A stretch of DNA of 64,000 nt from Rugalucina vietnamica (Eukaryota > Mollusca > Bivalvia > Lucinida > Lucinidae), in assembly GCA_964017185.1 (NCBI GenBank), contig OZ024877.1, positions 62,336,711 to 62,400,710 of the forward strand, written 5' to 3'. Made by a program: the position numbers and the translations under genes. Positions 37,158-51,900 of this stretch are shown one piece after another. Within the stretch, counting starts at the first letter, position 1; the number at the start of each line of letters is the position of its first letter. The notes beneath the pieces are model-generated. The model had not been told where the DNA came from. It saw only the letters and a list, made by a program, of their open reading frames with translations, and did not search any database.

Positions 37158-39639
37158 CACTTTTTCTCTCCAATTTGTGAAGTTTTCATTAAACTTCATG
37201 AAACCGAAAATCAGGTTATTCTTATATCCTACTTTAGGATCATAGTACATTGCCATAGCAGTCATTTGATACTGCTTTCAGTGTCCTGGATTTCTTAACA
37301 GCTCTGGAACAAATGATTTTGTACATACACCCCCTATTTTTTTCCATTATTTGTTCAAGATTTCTTATGGGGTATTTTTTGTTAATTTTCATGAATAAGC
37401 AAATTCAAGGATTTGAATATTAGGTATCAAGGTTTTATTGCTAGGTACATGCATCACTATGGGACCAATTATAGTATGGTCCCAGGGATGCAAGATAGGT
37501 CTTATAACGCACACATAGATTTTTTCCCTTGTTTTTTCCTGGATTTTTGGCATTTTCATTAAAATTCATGAATATGCAAATGAGATAATTTCCATTTAGG
37601 CCTTTGACATATGATAGTACTGGCTCAATAACAAAGTGTCACAGTGATAATTTGGGCCTAAAATAAGTTTATTTATGGAATTTTAATGTTTTTTTCTGTA
37701 ATTTTAATGTTTTCATTTAAAATCATGAATATGAAAATTAGATGACTTGCATAACTTAACATAAGATAAAAGGGCTGTGTCTAAGCTTTAAAATGAGACC
37801 AGGTTCAGTGATGTAGGATAAGTAACAGCGGAGATATGACCAATTTTGCATGTACCCCCTAATTTTCGAGAATCGAATAATCGAATGTCATGTGTAGCGG
37901 TATACATCCCATAATTTAAACACTTTTGCAAGCCTTAAAATTGACCAAATATTGGTTTTCAAGCTTCCAGTGGGTTCTTCTATAAGAGGGTATAAATGAA
38001 ATTTCTGCTACTTTCCGACCACCTATTACCATTTTTCTGATGGCTGGGGCTCTAACTAGGTGTTCCGTAAAGCCTCTCCACCGGCACGGAATTGGAGCGA
38101 CGAAGTACATTGGAGTGCGGGTTAGCCAGCTGATCTAATTTAGGAAAAATAATGCAATGCTAAACATACTGTTTGCAGCTCAGCACTTGATTCTAGGAAA
38201 TGCCACACTAGACAATTGGTACAAAATGAAATAAATATAGGCGAATCAAGAATGTATTTCTTACATTGGCTACAAGTGTATAAAATATCGAAAAGTCTTT
38301 CTCCCTTTCCTTGAAAGCGTGTTTGATGCAAAATCTATGAAAATGTCTCTGAATTCTGATGGTTAAACATGTTAAGTTACGGACTTCATGGTTCCGATTG
38401 TGTATTCCCAGTAAATCGTTTGTTTCACTTGCTTTAATGTTGAATAATTACTGGAATATAAATTGCCCCTGTCTAGACAAGGAACAACATAACAACCATT
38501 CTGACCATTAAATAAGCCTTTGCGTTAGAAAACAAACAATCTGGGTTTGCGACCAAGCTCGACACAAACCGGTCTGTACAGCTACAGAGAATAGTTAGAA
38601 ACTTGGAATTTCGAATTTATAGACTATAGCAAGTTGAGGCACAGGAGAGAAAACAAAGGCGCTGATCAGCTGTGAAGTTTCTGCACATCTGATGTGAGTC
38701 GTTGTTTTCGCATCTGCAGATTGCTGGTTTTCTGGTTCGGCTGAAATGGATTGCTATGTGGGTTATTGATATAATTACCGGTCAAATGATAGCAGTAAGT
38801 GTTTCAGACACGCAATAGTTCGGTAATAGAATCAGTGATGCTGTGAATCAAGGACCTGGTACTTGCTTACATTAGCATAATGGTATATAACGATTATACT
38901 GTTTGTCACAAAGCAGTCCGTATGTAAACAACTGAGATCTAGCCAAATGTGAGTCGAAACTCTACTTGTGATAGGAAGCAATATATTTTGTCACATGCGT
39001 TCGTCATTATATCATTTATCATCCTAGTGTCGAGAAACAAAGTCCGTGTATGCTATTGTTTGTGTATACGTTATACGACAGAGCGCGCGTTCGCACTGTA
39101 CTTAGTTTCGGAAATCGCGCGTTGCCCTTTCCATATTGAAGAAAATGTTTTACACATATCCTATCATATGCTGCATATTATAAACACTAATAATCAACAT
39201 TTTCTTTCTTTGAAACAAATGTCAACATTTAGAACACTCCGAAACTTTGAAACTTCCGAAATGTTCTCAGTGACCAGATGATCAATTGTGAAAGGTTTTT
39301 ATAGTTATACAACCAAAAATGTTTGCTTCATATGATATGATATTTTAAATATTTCACAAATTACTTACGCGAACGGTACCACAAATTTTCCGAACTTAGG
39401 TTTAGTTAGAATTGTTAAAATTCTCTGTGACGTCACCGTTATATGTGAAAATGATAGCTTACAGGGAGTTTGTTTCCTGACAGTGGTAATGTAACTGCAT
39501 TTCAATCAGTTTGCGGAGGCCTAGGTTTATCAGAAATTTTGTTGTTCAGGAAATTCTTCAAGAGGTTTATACTCGGTGTTTAAATTAAGTCAATGAAATA
39601 TTCTAGCCTGTCCTTTATTTTCATGAACGACGACATATG

Positions 39640-39858
39640 AGAAAACCAACAACCTGCACAGGCAAAAACAAAGGCACAGATCAGCTTCGCAGTCACTGCG
39701 AAGCTGATCAGCGCCTTTGTTTTCTTTACCCGGATAGCCCAGTTTCTCTTCTTTCTAAATTCAATCTTTCCAACCTCTAGCCATCTTCTGTGCTTGTACA
39801 GCTCGGTTTATGTCGGACATGTTCGGCAACCAAATAGTGAGTTTTACCATGATGCGGC
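39640..39858. mobile_element. palindromic MITE M1 before copy B exon 3
   Basis: Counterpart of 16855-17068, with a well-kept central palindrome around 39694. Confidence 0.7.
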
Positions 39859-39915
39859 TCGTATATAACACCATAATACATATTTATATTTTGCAAAGAT
39901 GTTTTTCATCTGCAG

Positions 39916-39960
39916 GATCTAAAGAATCAAGTTCTGACGACGAACGTCTGGTTACGAGTG
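39916..39960 (+). CDS. copy B exon 3
   Basis: A 45-nt phase-0 exon between CATCTGCAG and GTGAGT encoding DLKNQVLTTNVWLRV. It differs from copy A by one residue (Val for Ala). Confidence 0.9.
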
Positions 39961-42900
39961 GTGAGTAGCAAATGTACTTACGAAAACTTGCCTATGGAAT
40001 ATACAGAGATTTGTTTCAACTGTACAAAAATGAAAAATTCATTGCAAAAATATGACATTTCAATATGATTACTCAAAATATTGATAGTGGGTGCACGTTA
40101 GAAAAGCATCGCAAAGGCGTAACGAGTACCAACAATCTATGTCTTGGATAAAGAAAACTCTTCCAAAGGATCTAACGATTATATTTTATCTGTATACCCC
40201 GTTCTCACTAATTAAGAATTGGGTATAAGGGTATTTATCACACGGACAGTTCTGCCTGCTAACCGGGAAAATGGAAAATAAGATATCTTCTTCGCAAACA
40301 AGTAAGCGTTTCCCACGCTGACCTTTTAAAAGAAACAAAAAAAAGATGTTGCTAACAAGAGGTAGGGGATATTTAAGAACACGAAACCCAAAAGCGAAGC
40401 ACGTTTATACCACAAATCCTGAGACCATCGTCGAATGCTTTGTACCATCTTATTCAATAAGCGATCACCTTCCGGTCTGTTTCACGAGAAAAGCTAGCTG
40501 TAAAATTCAAAAGCATGAGCACATTACCACCACTTATAGGTCATTTAAAAAATTCAATGAAACTCAGTTTTTGAATGATCTGGCATCTGCTCTGGAGCCT
40601 TATGGTAACTTTACGACTGGTTCTGATATAAATGATGACTGTTCTGCCTGGATCAAAATTATACAGAACCAGTTGGATCGCCATGCCCCGTTAAAATCGA
40701 GAAGAGTCAAATTCAAACGTTTGCCCGAGTGGTCAAATCAAGAAATCCAGACGACTCGTAGGTTAAGAGACATAAGCAAAAGACACGGCAACTGGTCTGA
40801 TAAAAAATATAGAAACAAAACAAAAACACTAATTCGGCAGGCAAAGAAGCATCACTTTTCAGAAGCTGTTACAAATCTTAAAGACACTAAATCCATCTGG
40901 AAGAATTTACGGACTGAAAGTCAAAAGGCCGCTGCGCAACAGAATTCTTTGCCTAATAAGCTCGAAATAAATGGCCAAAATTATACTAATTCACAAGAAA
41001 TTGCCTATAAATTGAACAACTATTTTGCTTCTATCAGTGAATACATCAACGACAATAATGTGACCACTAGTCCCCCCGACCTGACCAAATTACAAGCATA
41101 TATAGAGTCCAAAATTCCAAAAGAAACTTTCTTCAAAATACCAAAAATAACTCCAAATCAAGTTTCTCAATTTATAAATGGACTGAATCCGGATAAAGCT
41201 ACTGGTCTTGACGGCATTGGCCCTAGAATCTTAAAACTATCAAACTCTGTAATTTCCCCATCTATAGCAGCCCTAATAAACAAAAGTATAAACACAGCTA
41301 CATTTCCAGATCAGTTAAAAATGGCTAAGCTGTTTCCTATTCATAAAAGTGGGTCTAAAACTGACCCAGCAAACTACAGGCCAATTTCAATTCTTCCAAC
41401 TGTTTCTAAAATATTTGAAAAGCATATAAATAAACACTTAGTTGCATTTTTGAATAAATATAAAGTAATACACGCTAATCAATCAGGCTTTAGACAAAGG
41501 CATAGTTGCCAAACCGCCTTGGTCAAATTGATCGATCAATGGATGGCATGCATAGATAGAGGTGATTTGGTGGGTTCAGTTTTCCTCGATTTCCGAAAGG
41601 CATTCGATCTCGTTGACCATTCCATTCTTATTGATAAACTTTCACTATATAAATGCAAAGGTTCAGATTTAAATTTGTTCAGTTCGTATCTACAGTCTCG
41701 TCAACAAGTAATCGACAGTGGTCAGAGATTATCAAAACCAGCCGATATAAAAACGGGTGTGCCTCAGGGGTCAATTTTGGGACCTACATTGTTTTTAATT
41801 TTTATTAATGACCTCCCTCTTCATATGGAATACTGTGAAATTGACCTATTTGCTGACGATGCTACGTATCATATAAATGGTAAAACAAAATCCGAGGTCG
41901 AACCCAAATTGCAAACTGATGGCACTAATTCTAGAACTTGGGCTAAGCAGCATAAAATGCAAATACACATCGACTGCATGTATGGCACTCGGAACAAGAA
42001 ACATGACTCAGAATGGTTTTTCAAAATTAAATATAGACATAGATGGCAATAAAATAAAGCAAGTTGACAAACAAAAACTTCTAGGCGTATTTATCGACGA
42101 AAATTTATTGTGGACACCACATATAGATTATCTTTGTGCTACAATATCGACAAAAATATCCCTTTTGAAACATTTATCAACATATGTCCCCGTAAAAGTC
42201 CAAAAGTTATTTTATCAGGGGTACATCTTACCACTTATTGATTATGGCTCTAATACTTGGGGTTCAACGTCCAAACAAAATATTGAAAGATTAGCTAAAT
42301 TGCAAAAACGAGCGGCCCGCATTATCCTAAAGACGGGGTTCGATACATCATCTTCGGAAATGTTCACTGATTTGGGTTGGCTAACCATAAAAAACCGCCA
42401 TAACTATAATAAGGCAGTCCTTACGTATAAAGCTTTGAATAAATTAACGCCTGAATATATCTCCGATTTATTAAAGCCTGTGTCTGAAGTACATAATCGT
42501 AATCTGCGATCTGCATCCAACGGCTCCTTGGCAGTGCCAAGATCTAGTACATCATTCTTTGATAGGTCATACTCTGCAACTGCACCAAGATTATGGAACT
42601 CTATGCCAAATGAAATTATTACTGAGTCATCTTTAAAAAACTTTAAAAGGTCGGCTAAAACTTATTTTAGTAAACAGTGAACGTATTTTTTAAAATGGCA
42701 AATGTGCAATCGCAACTGCGCTCGCTTTGTACATTGATGGTCCACATCTGCTCTGGGCACCCTGGTTCCTGGAGAGATGGGAGATGGATCGTGGAGCAGC
42801 TTACACGTAACGCTCCGGTTCCAATTCTGCGGTGAGCTAGTCCAATTTATGGCTCGCGGGATGTTTCTGGATCATTCATTGTGCCTTGCGAGTGCATTGC

Positions 42901-45900
42901 AGTTCCAATGAATTTATGATGACAAGATTAGACAAAATATATGTTCTTAAAAACGAAGTACATTGATCTTATTCTTTTATCTTAAAACTTCTAGAATTTT
43001 TAAGGTTGCATGATAACGTTTTTTCCCTTTTAAAAAATTGGCTATAGATGTTTTATACGCTCACATGTACTGTACGTTATTTATCCTGCTGGTCAGAAAT
43101 CATGGTTTTAATGTATGTTTTACTTGTGTGCTTAATGTAAATTTTATATTTGTTTTTTTTTCCATTTTGTATGTTTTTTTTTTCCATTTTGTATGTACAT
43201 ATGTATATATGTTTTTGAGAGGGCCGCGAGGTAGAATAGCTAATGTAGCTAAGAGCGTAACCCTCGTAAAATATTGTATTAATAAATAAAATAAATAAAT
43301 AAATAAGCAATAACACGCGTGTAAAGCTGGCTTCCCCATGGCTTCCTTCATAGAAAAGCTCACCAATGACATTTTACTTTAAATAACTCTGGATTCCAAT
43401 TACTGGAGGAGATCTGTCTTGCCTGTCAGTCAAATGGCTTCATAATAAGAGTGACAAGGTTTCAATGACCGCAGGCGGCATGCATATCTCAATAGATTAG
43501 ATTCAAGATCCATTCAATGGTATCTAGTGACAAGTCTCTCTATTCAAGAAGCGTCACTGAATAGTTTCCTGGAGCCTCAAATAGAATTATACGGAAACTC
43601 GTAGTCAGCAATGTCTCATGTTCAACTCTTGTTCGGTAAACAGATGAGTCTTCTTACCGATGAAGTGTCGCCAAACAGTTTTCTGAAGCCTCAAATAGGG
43701 CTTATACGGAAGCACATTTTATATAGATCTACATGCACGCTGTATTTACCGACGCATATAGAACATATGCTGAGCTTTGGACAGTCTTCGCAACAAATGT
43801 GTCATTTCTATTTTTATTTGTCAGTAATGTTTCACTGTGGTAGGGTACATTACTGAAATCATGACAATCATAACATTTGTAGGCAGGTTAAAAGTTGTTA
43901 GCTAGTGTGCATTATTATAAAAAAAAATAAAAAAAAAATAAATAAATAAAAAAATAAAATAAAATATAATAAAAATACAACTGAACAAATGTGATTGAGA
44001 AGTCAAAAGCTTGTAAAATCTTTTAAAGTGCAGAATGGCGTTACAAGTACTGATGTCATCATGATATAGTTTTAGGTAAAATATTTATCTTTATGCATTC
44101 TGAACTGACGTCAACAAAAACACCTTAGTCAACTTCGACACGTCATATTGCCAAGATTACCAACTTTAATTATTTTAACTAGTGGTCATATCTTTTGCTA
44201 ATCTTTTACGCATTCGGAAATGCTGCATTGAAATTATTCAGACATCTGCTTGAAACATGGCATGCTGTTGAAAACATACACCTCTCGCGAAATCCATATT
44301 CTGTTCATGAACCTGTATATCAGGCTTTGCTTCTTTCGATTACTGAAAGTCTCCTTTGCAATACCAACACATAAGCCGTAGAGTGGGATATCCATACGTG
44401 GCCATATGATGTTGAAACACATTTTTTAAACCAAATTTCGTTCTCTGGCGTTATTGACGTCATTGCAGCTAATGATCAATGGTTAAATGGTAATCGCCGT
44501 CAAAATGGTCAAAAAGTTTTCAAATGCTATCCTGGCATGGCTATTTGACAAAGAATGGTTTCTATTGTTCTTTCTTTGCCTTTCAGCCTGAAACGAACGT
44601 CCTTACGGATAACGTGTATTTGACGTCTAGGGAAATAAGCGTCAGAATACCATTGCTCCATTCTTTGCTATTTATTTGAAATAATGGGACTACTGATGTT
44701 TTTCTTTAGCTCCGGAGTTAGTAAGTTATTTGGCGCCCAGGGATCTCCATCGTCGGGCAGCTTACTGAATCTGTGAGTCCTGGTTTTTGATTCATCAGGA
44801 TGTTTATCATGATTTATTTGTTTGTTCTTGATGATTCATTTACTAGTTAGAGATTCACCACGAGGACCGAAGAACAAACTAAATGTTATGAACCACTGCA
44901 GAAGCTGAGGGTGAGGTTACGGCCGTGTAAAATCGATTTTAACCCGCCAGTAACTTTGTGTTACTGATCGTTCCAAGTCGATACTTATGTGGTGGTTCTT
45001 TTTGTTTTATGTCTTGGTGTTTAAAATATTTTTGTGCTGTTGGCGCCTTATGTATGTTTGCATATTTTTAGTTAAGTTAAGGTAACTGAATGGCCACCTA
45101 TTGGGAAAATAGCTGCTCATTCGGCTTACGAAATGTTTTCATGGTATAAGTACCTGATTGTTAGTTTGGTTTTTTCCCACCTTGGTTTTTGGAGTGGGAA
45201 TCTTTTTCTGATTGCGCTTTTTCCTGATCTTTGCCTACTTGTACTTTTTATGAAAATGAACTCAAGGTGTACATCCGAATATAACGGCATCGTTTCTGAA
45301 ATGTTCCATCATTAGAATTCGTAAGCATAAGAGACGTCGACATCAAAATAATTTTGCCACAGAAGCGTCGGCGAAAGAGTTTGGGTAACAAAAATCGATA
45401 GAGGAAATCTTGTGTCAATGCGAATGATGATCCCGGACTATGGCGTCGCTTCGAACGCCAGAAACCGAGCAGTATCATTTTTTCTTTCCGTCTGATTCCT
45501 TTCTTGCGAAAAAGTCCCTTTGATAATTTCAGTATTTTAACTTCACATAGTCCAGTGATGTTGCGTTTCAAAATTTTGATGTTCACACGTTTGTAAAACG
45601 ACTTTGCACGGCTTTCAAGAATTTTCATGTATAATGACGTCAGGATGCATTTTTAAAAATGGTGCACCCACGCAAGTTTTGAGAAAAGTGCGCACCTTAA
45701 TCAAATTCAGTTTATGCTATATCTTGATAGAGAAGGTAAAAATAAGGAAAATGCAAGTTTTGTTCATATTGTGTATCTTTTGGCAAAATTATGCAACATT
45801 TTCGATGAGGCGTTTTTTATTCACGTTAGTATATTATTTCTCCCTTTCTGTTATATTTGTTTGATGCTAGCTAGACGGGCACACTGTCGGAAAATAGCTA

Positions 45901-48900
45901 GTCGCATTGCTCTCTATTCGTGCTGTAGATAATTGTTATGATCATGTTGTCCCCTTGTGCCCACCTCGGTGTCTGGGTTGGGATTTTAAATAACATGGTG
46001 AAAATTCCTGTACATATAATTCTTACTTTTGGCCCCGCTATTTAGGCACTGAGCATTAGATGGACTGCTTGTGCCTCCAGACAATGCTCATAGGCAACTC
46101 ACTAACCATCTGAATACTGGTTAGCCTGCCAAGGAAATGAGGCTCAAGTAAAACCATCTATGCATATACATGTATGCGTTTTTGGTTTACTTGGGTGGTA
46201 ATTTTTTGTTTGGTGTCATGACATCCTAATGTACGGAGGCAACGTCTCGACATGGCTTTAGCTATTGACTGGGACGCTAAGCCACAACTGAAAGAAACAA
46301 TTCAAAATTCTTCCTGTACAGAGTTGGTACGACGAGTTTCTGAGCTGGGACGAGGAGAAGTACGGAGGTCTACACGAGGTGCTGGTCGAGAAGGACGAGG
46401 TCTGGATACCTGACCTGCTCGTGGAGAATACGTAAGTCAACCTACACACTGATTATGATAGTAGTGTTTGTAAACAATTCATGCACGTAAATGATCGTAA
46501 ATGTAGAATTTTCATTACAAAAACTTGCCCATGCAATAAACGGATTTTTTTTGAGCTTTAAAAATTGAAAATTTTCAGCTGAAAAATTTGATATTTTTCT
46601 TATTTTTGCTCAAAACATAGATTGTGGGTACACGTTAGAACCGCCTCGCCGAGGCGGTTCTAACGAGTACCCACAATCTACGTTTTAGAGCAAACATAAG
46701 AAAAATAGGTATACCCCTGCATACCCCAGTTTTGCTATATAAAAGTGGGGTTCAAGGGGGTATACATTGCACGGACATGTTTTCCTGATGTAAACTTAAT
46801 TAACGTGAAGAAGGGATTGCTCTTATATTAAGTAACAAAATTCGTTACAAGCAGCATTGCTCTTGCACCAAAAACGCTGTTAGCAACGTCATACCAAGAA
46901 ACGTTACGTTGTAGGCGTTCTAATACCCTAAAACTGAAGTACTACTTGCATCTCTTGAACATCATCATTATACAATTTTCTAAAATTTGATAATTATAAC
47001 TAAGATTGAGAGGCGTCTTAGTGTTTCATAACACGTTCACATTCAGATATCTAAATGCCTCAAAGTTATGATGTATATAAGAAATGTCATATGCAATGAT
47101 GGTATTCCTTGGCATTTAATTACTACTTGTCTTCAGGCCGTGTCGTTGATTAGATATTTCATTTTTTTCAGGGCGTATGGCTATAAAGAGCTGGGTATTA
47201 GCGAGATGAAAATCAACCTGGATTCCAGAGGATTACTGATATGGGAGCCTGGAATTGTCATGTCTACAGTATGTGAAGTCAGCATCGCAAAATATCCCTT
47301 TGACAAACAACACTGTGCAATACGAATAATGTCCTGGATGCACACTAACAAAATGATTCACGTGCACGTAGAGAATCGTAAGGTTGATATCAAAAATTAT
47401 TACCCGAACGGAGAGTGGGATCTTACTGACACTCTGGTCCGGGAGTTCTACCCAGAGGACGGCTCCTATAATGACGGGGAGATTCTACCGGGGGCTGAGG
47501 CAATACTGATGCTGCATAGAAAACCTACGTTCTATATACTGAGTACAGTACTGCCTATATCATTGTTATCACTGCTCAACCTGCTGGTGTTCCTGCTGCC
47601 GGCCTCTACCGGGGAGAAAATGACATTAGCTGTAACCGTGCTACTGTCGTATACCGTGTTCATGAGTGTGGTTAACGAGATCATGCCAAAGACGTCTAGC
47701 AGCGTTTCCATTCTAGGTAACGTCCTAATGTACTGATTGTCTCGTATTTCAAATCATACTGTTCTTCATGTGGTGTAGATCTGTGGTCAGGTCAGTTTAA
47801 CTGCTACTGTAACATGTAATCAGTACTACCTGTTGTCATGCGGTGCAGATGGGGCTCGTTAGCCTTGGAAGGCAACTCATCTAGGAGTTAAGCTAGTTCT
47901 CTACACAAAAATCTAGCTGGGCAGGGGGAACTCATTAGTCTTGGTTGACAGTCCTCCTAGGAGTTTACAGGTCTCTAAACAAAACCTAAGAAAGGGTAGA
48001 TGGAGCTCTTCAGCTGTGGCCAGCAATTCATCTAGGAGAAGGAACCTCCAAAATCAAACCTGTGTGTCTGGATATGCCTAGTCCAGATATGCAAAGACTG
48101 TTTCGGTAGATGGAGCGGAAGAAATCACCTGATTCAACGGTTCAGAAAGCGATACAGCAACATGTTGTGGAACATGCAGAGCGTGACAAGGCACTAAAGA
48201 TGTTACGGTCATCCACAGCATCCAAACCCAACTCCAGACGTCTTGACCTGTGTCTTGCCTCTGGGCGCAGCTGGGCGAGGACTAGAGAGTGAGGTTGACG
48301 TTGCGCACCTCTTCCTCACTATAATCCAATTTCATAGCGCATGTCATCTTATTTCTCAACACACAAGCACTTGCATACACAACAATTTCATCACACTTGC
48401 ACCCACATACCTACAAAGTCCTGTGGCGATGGGCGAGTGGCGAAGCAGCAGGTGTAGGACACACTGGGAGCTGTAGTTGCAGACCTGCACACAGGCGGCT
48501 CAGTTCTAATGGTCGTTTTCTGTGAGGAGAAGCAGTAAGCAGAATTCGGCAGTCGGCTGAGCGACTGAGCAGACCTATTTAGGACCGCACTGCTCACCCC
48601 CGTAGCATGGGGAAGGGGCTAGAAAAGGTGCCCTAAACAATTGCCTGCTTCAAACCCCCTGGCTGGTTAACCGCGATCAGCGGGGATCCCCTTAAGCGGT
48701 CGAAATACAAAGAAAAAAGCTAGAGTAATCCCCTTACGGATTGGCGCATGGAATGTGCGTACTTTAATGGACAATGCTGGGTCAGATAGACCACAGCGTA
48801 GAACGGCCCTTGTGGGCAGAGAACTTGGGAGGTATGATATACAGATAGCTGCATTGAGTGAGACTCGGTTCGCAGATGTTGGGGAGATCAAAGAAGTTGG

Positions 48901-51900
48901 TGCTGGATACACCTTCTTCTGGAGTGGACGCAAAAGTGAAGAGAGGCGTGAAGCAGGAGTTGGCTTTGCCATCAAAACAGAACTTGTTGGTAAGCTGTCA
49001 GGATTGCCAAAAGGCATTAATGACCGTCTAATGACATTGAGACTTCCTCTGTCAGGCAATAAACATGCAACTATTGTCAGTGCTTATGCACCCACAATGA
49101 CCAATCCAGATGAGGTCAAGGACAAGTTCTATGATGACCTAGACAATGTTATTTCTGCAACACCCCGTACAGACAAGCTTATCCTTCTTGGCGACTTTAA
49201 TGCCAGAGTGGGTACAGACCACCAGACCTGGGAAGGAGTTATAGGTCCAGAAGGGGTTGGAAAGTGCAACAGCAATGGTCTCTTGCTTCTCAGGAAGTGT
49301 GCTGAACATGACCTTCTAATCACCAACACAGTCTTCCGTCTACCTAATAGGAACAAAACATCCTGGATGCATCCCCGTTCCAAACACTGGCATCTCATAG
49401 ACTATGTCATAGTGCGGAGAACAGACAGGCAGGATGTTAAAGTGACAAAGACTATGTGTGGTGCAGACTGCTGGACAGATCATAGACTGGTTGTCAGCAA
49501 ACTCAACCTAAGAATACAGCCTGCGAGGCGACCTCAAGGCAAGAAAGCTCCTAAGAGACTGGATGTCTCAAAGCTGAATAAAGACAGCATGAGACAAGAT
49601 TTCTTAACAGACATTTGCAACCAACTGGATGCAATGAATCTCAGTTCAGAGGACCCCGAAGAAAACTGGACAGTTTTCCATAAAACAGTTCTTTCTTCAG
49701 CTGCAAGCACCTTAGGCCATCCATCTCGCAAACATCAAGACTGGTTTGATGAGAATGATGACAAAATTCAGAGGCTTCTTGAAGAAAAGCACCGATTGCA
49801 CAAGGCACATCAAGATGATACTAGCTCAGTATCAAAGAAAGCAGCCTACAGCAACATTTGTAAGACAGTTCAGACCAAGCTTAGGGACATGCAAGATTCC
49901 TGGCTGAGGAAGAAAACAGAAGAAATTCAGTCTTTTGCGGATAGAAAGGACATGAAGAAATTTCATGATGCACTGAAAACCATTTATGGTCCAAAGAGTT
50001 CTGGAGCCACCACATTGCTCAGTGCAGATGGAAACACTCTTCTCACAGATAAAGAAGCTATCTTGGAAAGGTGGGCAGAACACTTCAATAGTGTGCTTAA
50101 TCGACCATCAAGCATCAATGAGGATGCAATCGACAGACTTCCACAGATAGAGTGCAATGTTCTGTTAGATGAATTTCCTACCGTTACGGAAACAAGAAAA
50201 GCAGTTCAACAACTATCATCTGGCAAAGCCCCAGGTGCAGATGCAATTCCTGCCGAAGTTTACAAGGCTGGGGGGCTACCCATGGCAGAGAAACTGACAG
50301 AGTTGTTTCACTGTATGTGGAGAAAGGAGGCTATCCCACAAGAATTTAAGGATGCATCCATAATCCACCTATACAAGCGGAAAGGAAATCCTCAAGTCTG
50401 TGACAATCACAGAGGCATCTCCCTCCTATCAATTACTGGGAAGATACTTGCAAAAATTCTGTTGAATCGTCTGAATGCTCATCTTGATCAGACGGGACTT
50501 ATCCCAGAAAGTCAATGTGGATTCAGAAAAGACAGAGGGACAATAGACATGATCTTCACAGCAAGACAGCTTCAGGAGAAATGCCAAGAACAGAATGTAG
50601 ATCTATACATGACGTTTGTTGACCTCACCAAAGCTTTTGACACTGTTAGTCGTGATGGACTCTGGAAAATCATGGCCAAGTTTGGCTGTCCACCCAGATT
50701 CATAGCAATGGTGCGGCAGTTTCATGATGGCATGCAGGCACGTGTGCAAAATGATGGAGAGTTCTCTGAACCATTTGAAGTAACAAATGGGGTCAAACAA
50801 GGCTGTGTTCTGGCACCAACACTGTTCAGCATGATGTTTTCTGCCATGCTTATGGATGCTTTTCAGGACAGTGACACTGGTTTTCCAATCAGGTACCGTT
50901 TTGATGGCAACATATTCAACCTCAGAAGGTTGCAAGCCAAAACTAAGGTCCAGACTGATGTGCTAGATGAGCTCCTCTATGCAGATGATATGGATAAGAA
51001 TGCCAGCACAGAGGCAAAAATGCAAAGAGCCATGGATCAAGTCTCACAGTCATGTGATAACTATGATCTCACAATCAGCACAAAAAAGACAGAGGTTGTA
51101 CACCAACCAGCGCCCGGAAAGCCATATAATGAACCAACCATCACTGTGAATGGGCAAAAACTGAAAGTTGTTGACAAGTTCACCTACCTGGGAAGCACTC
51201 TCTCCAGAGCAGTGCATATTGATGATGAGATCACTGCCAGAATTGCAAAGGCTAGTGTGGCATTCGGACGACTCCGTGCAAATGTCTGGGAGCGAAATGG
51301 AATCAAGCTTGACACCAAGCTGAAAGTCTACAAGGCTGTGGTACTGCCAACCCTCTTGTATGCATGTGAGACCTGGACAGTATACCAACGCCATGCAAAG
51401 AGACTTAACCATTTCCACTTAAGCTGTTTGAGAAAGTTGTTAAAAATCAAGTGGCAGGACAAGATTCCAGACACAGAGGTCCTGACGAAAGCAGGGATGC
51501 AAAGCATGCATACAGTCTTAAAGCTAGCACAGCTAAGATGGACTGGCCATGTTATAAGAATGCCTGATGCGCGACTTCCAAAGAAAGTTTTCTATGGAGA
51601 ACTACAGGAGGGAAAGCGCTCTCAAGGTGGCCAGAAGAAACGCTACAAAGACACCCTCAAAGCCTCTCTGAAGGATTTCGAAATACCAATGGGGTCCTGG
51701 GAACAGACTGCACAGGAGCGATCAAAGTGGCGAGGTCTCATCAACAAAGGGGCAGCTCTTTATGAAAAGAAGAGAATCTGTGAAGCTGAAAGAAAGCGAA
51801 GAGAGCGCAAAGCCAAAACAAATGTGCCACCATCAGACTCTATGACATTGACTTGCTCTACTTGCAACCGACAGTTTAGAGCCAGAATTGGCCTAGTCAG

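Larger units (their letters stand above)
33790..37870. repeat. large fold-back: inverted arms around a dispersed repeat
   Basis: The left arm (~33790-34990) is the reverse complement, with divergence, of the right arm (~36860-37870). Examples are ATCAAATGATTGCTA near 34980 against TAGCAATCATTTGAT at 36857, and a shared stretch around GACCAATTATAGTAT at 37464. Within the arms, CATGAATATTAATGAAA-like cores recur roughly every 170-200 bp, suggesting an old tandem array. The centre (35451-36857) is filled by copies of the dispersed family. Confidence 0.75.
16226..39026 (+). repeat. tandem segmental duplication, unit A
   Basis: Begins in intron 2 of copy A (GTGTCGGGAAACAAAG at ~16228) and ends at CATCCTA. 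It contains copy A exons 3-6 and the downstream flank, plus A-only insertions at about 19559-21612, 25235-29610 and 32110-38070. The same order of unique sequence recurs in unit B. Confidence 0.85.

Noticed and set aside
40346..40396. N-terminal residues of the LINE open frame as part of the element
   Set aside because: Comparison with copy A intron 3 shows this stretch is receptor intron; the element begins near 40397.
49129..51418. Minus-strand frames across the LINE
   Set aside because: Antisense shadows of the EN-RT coding sequence without motifs.
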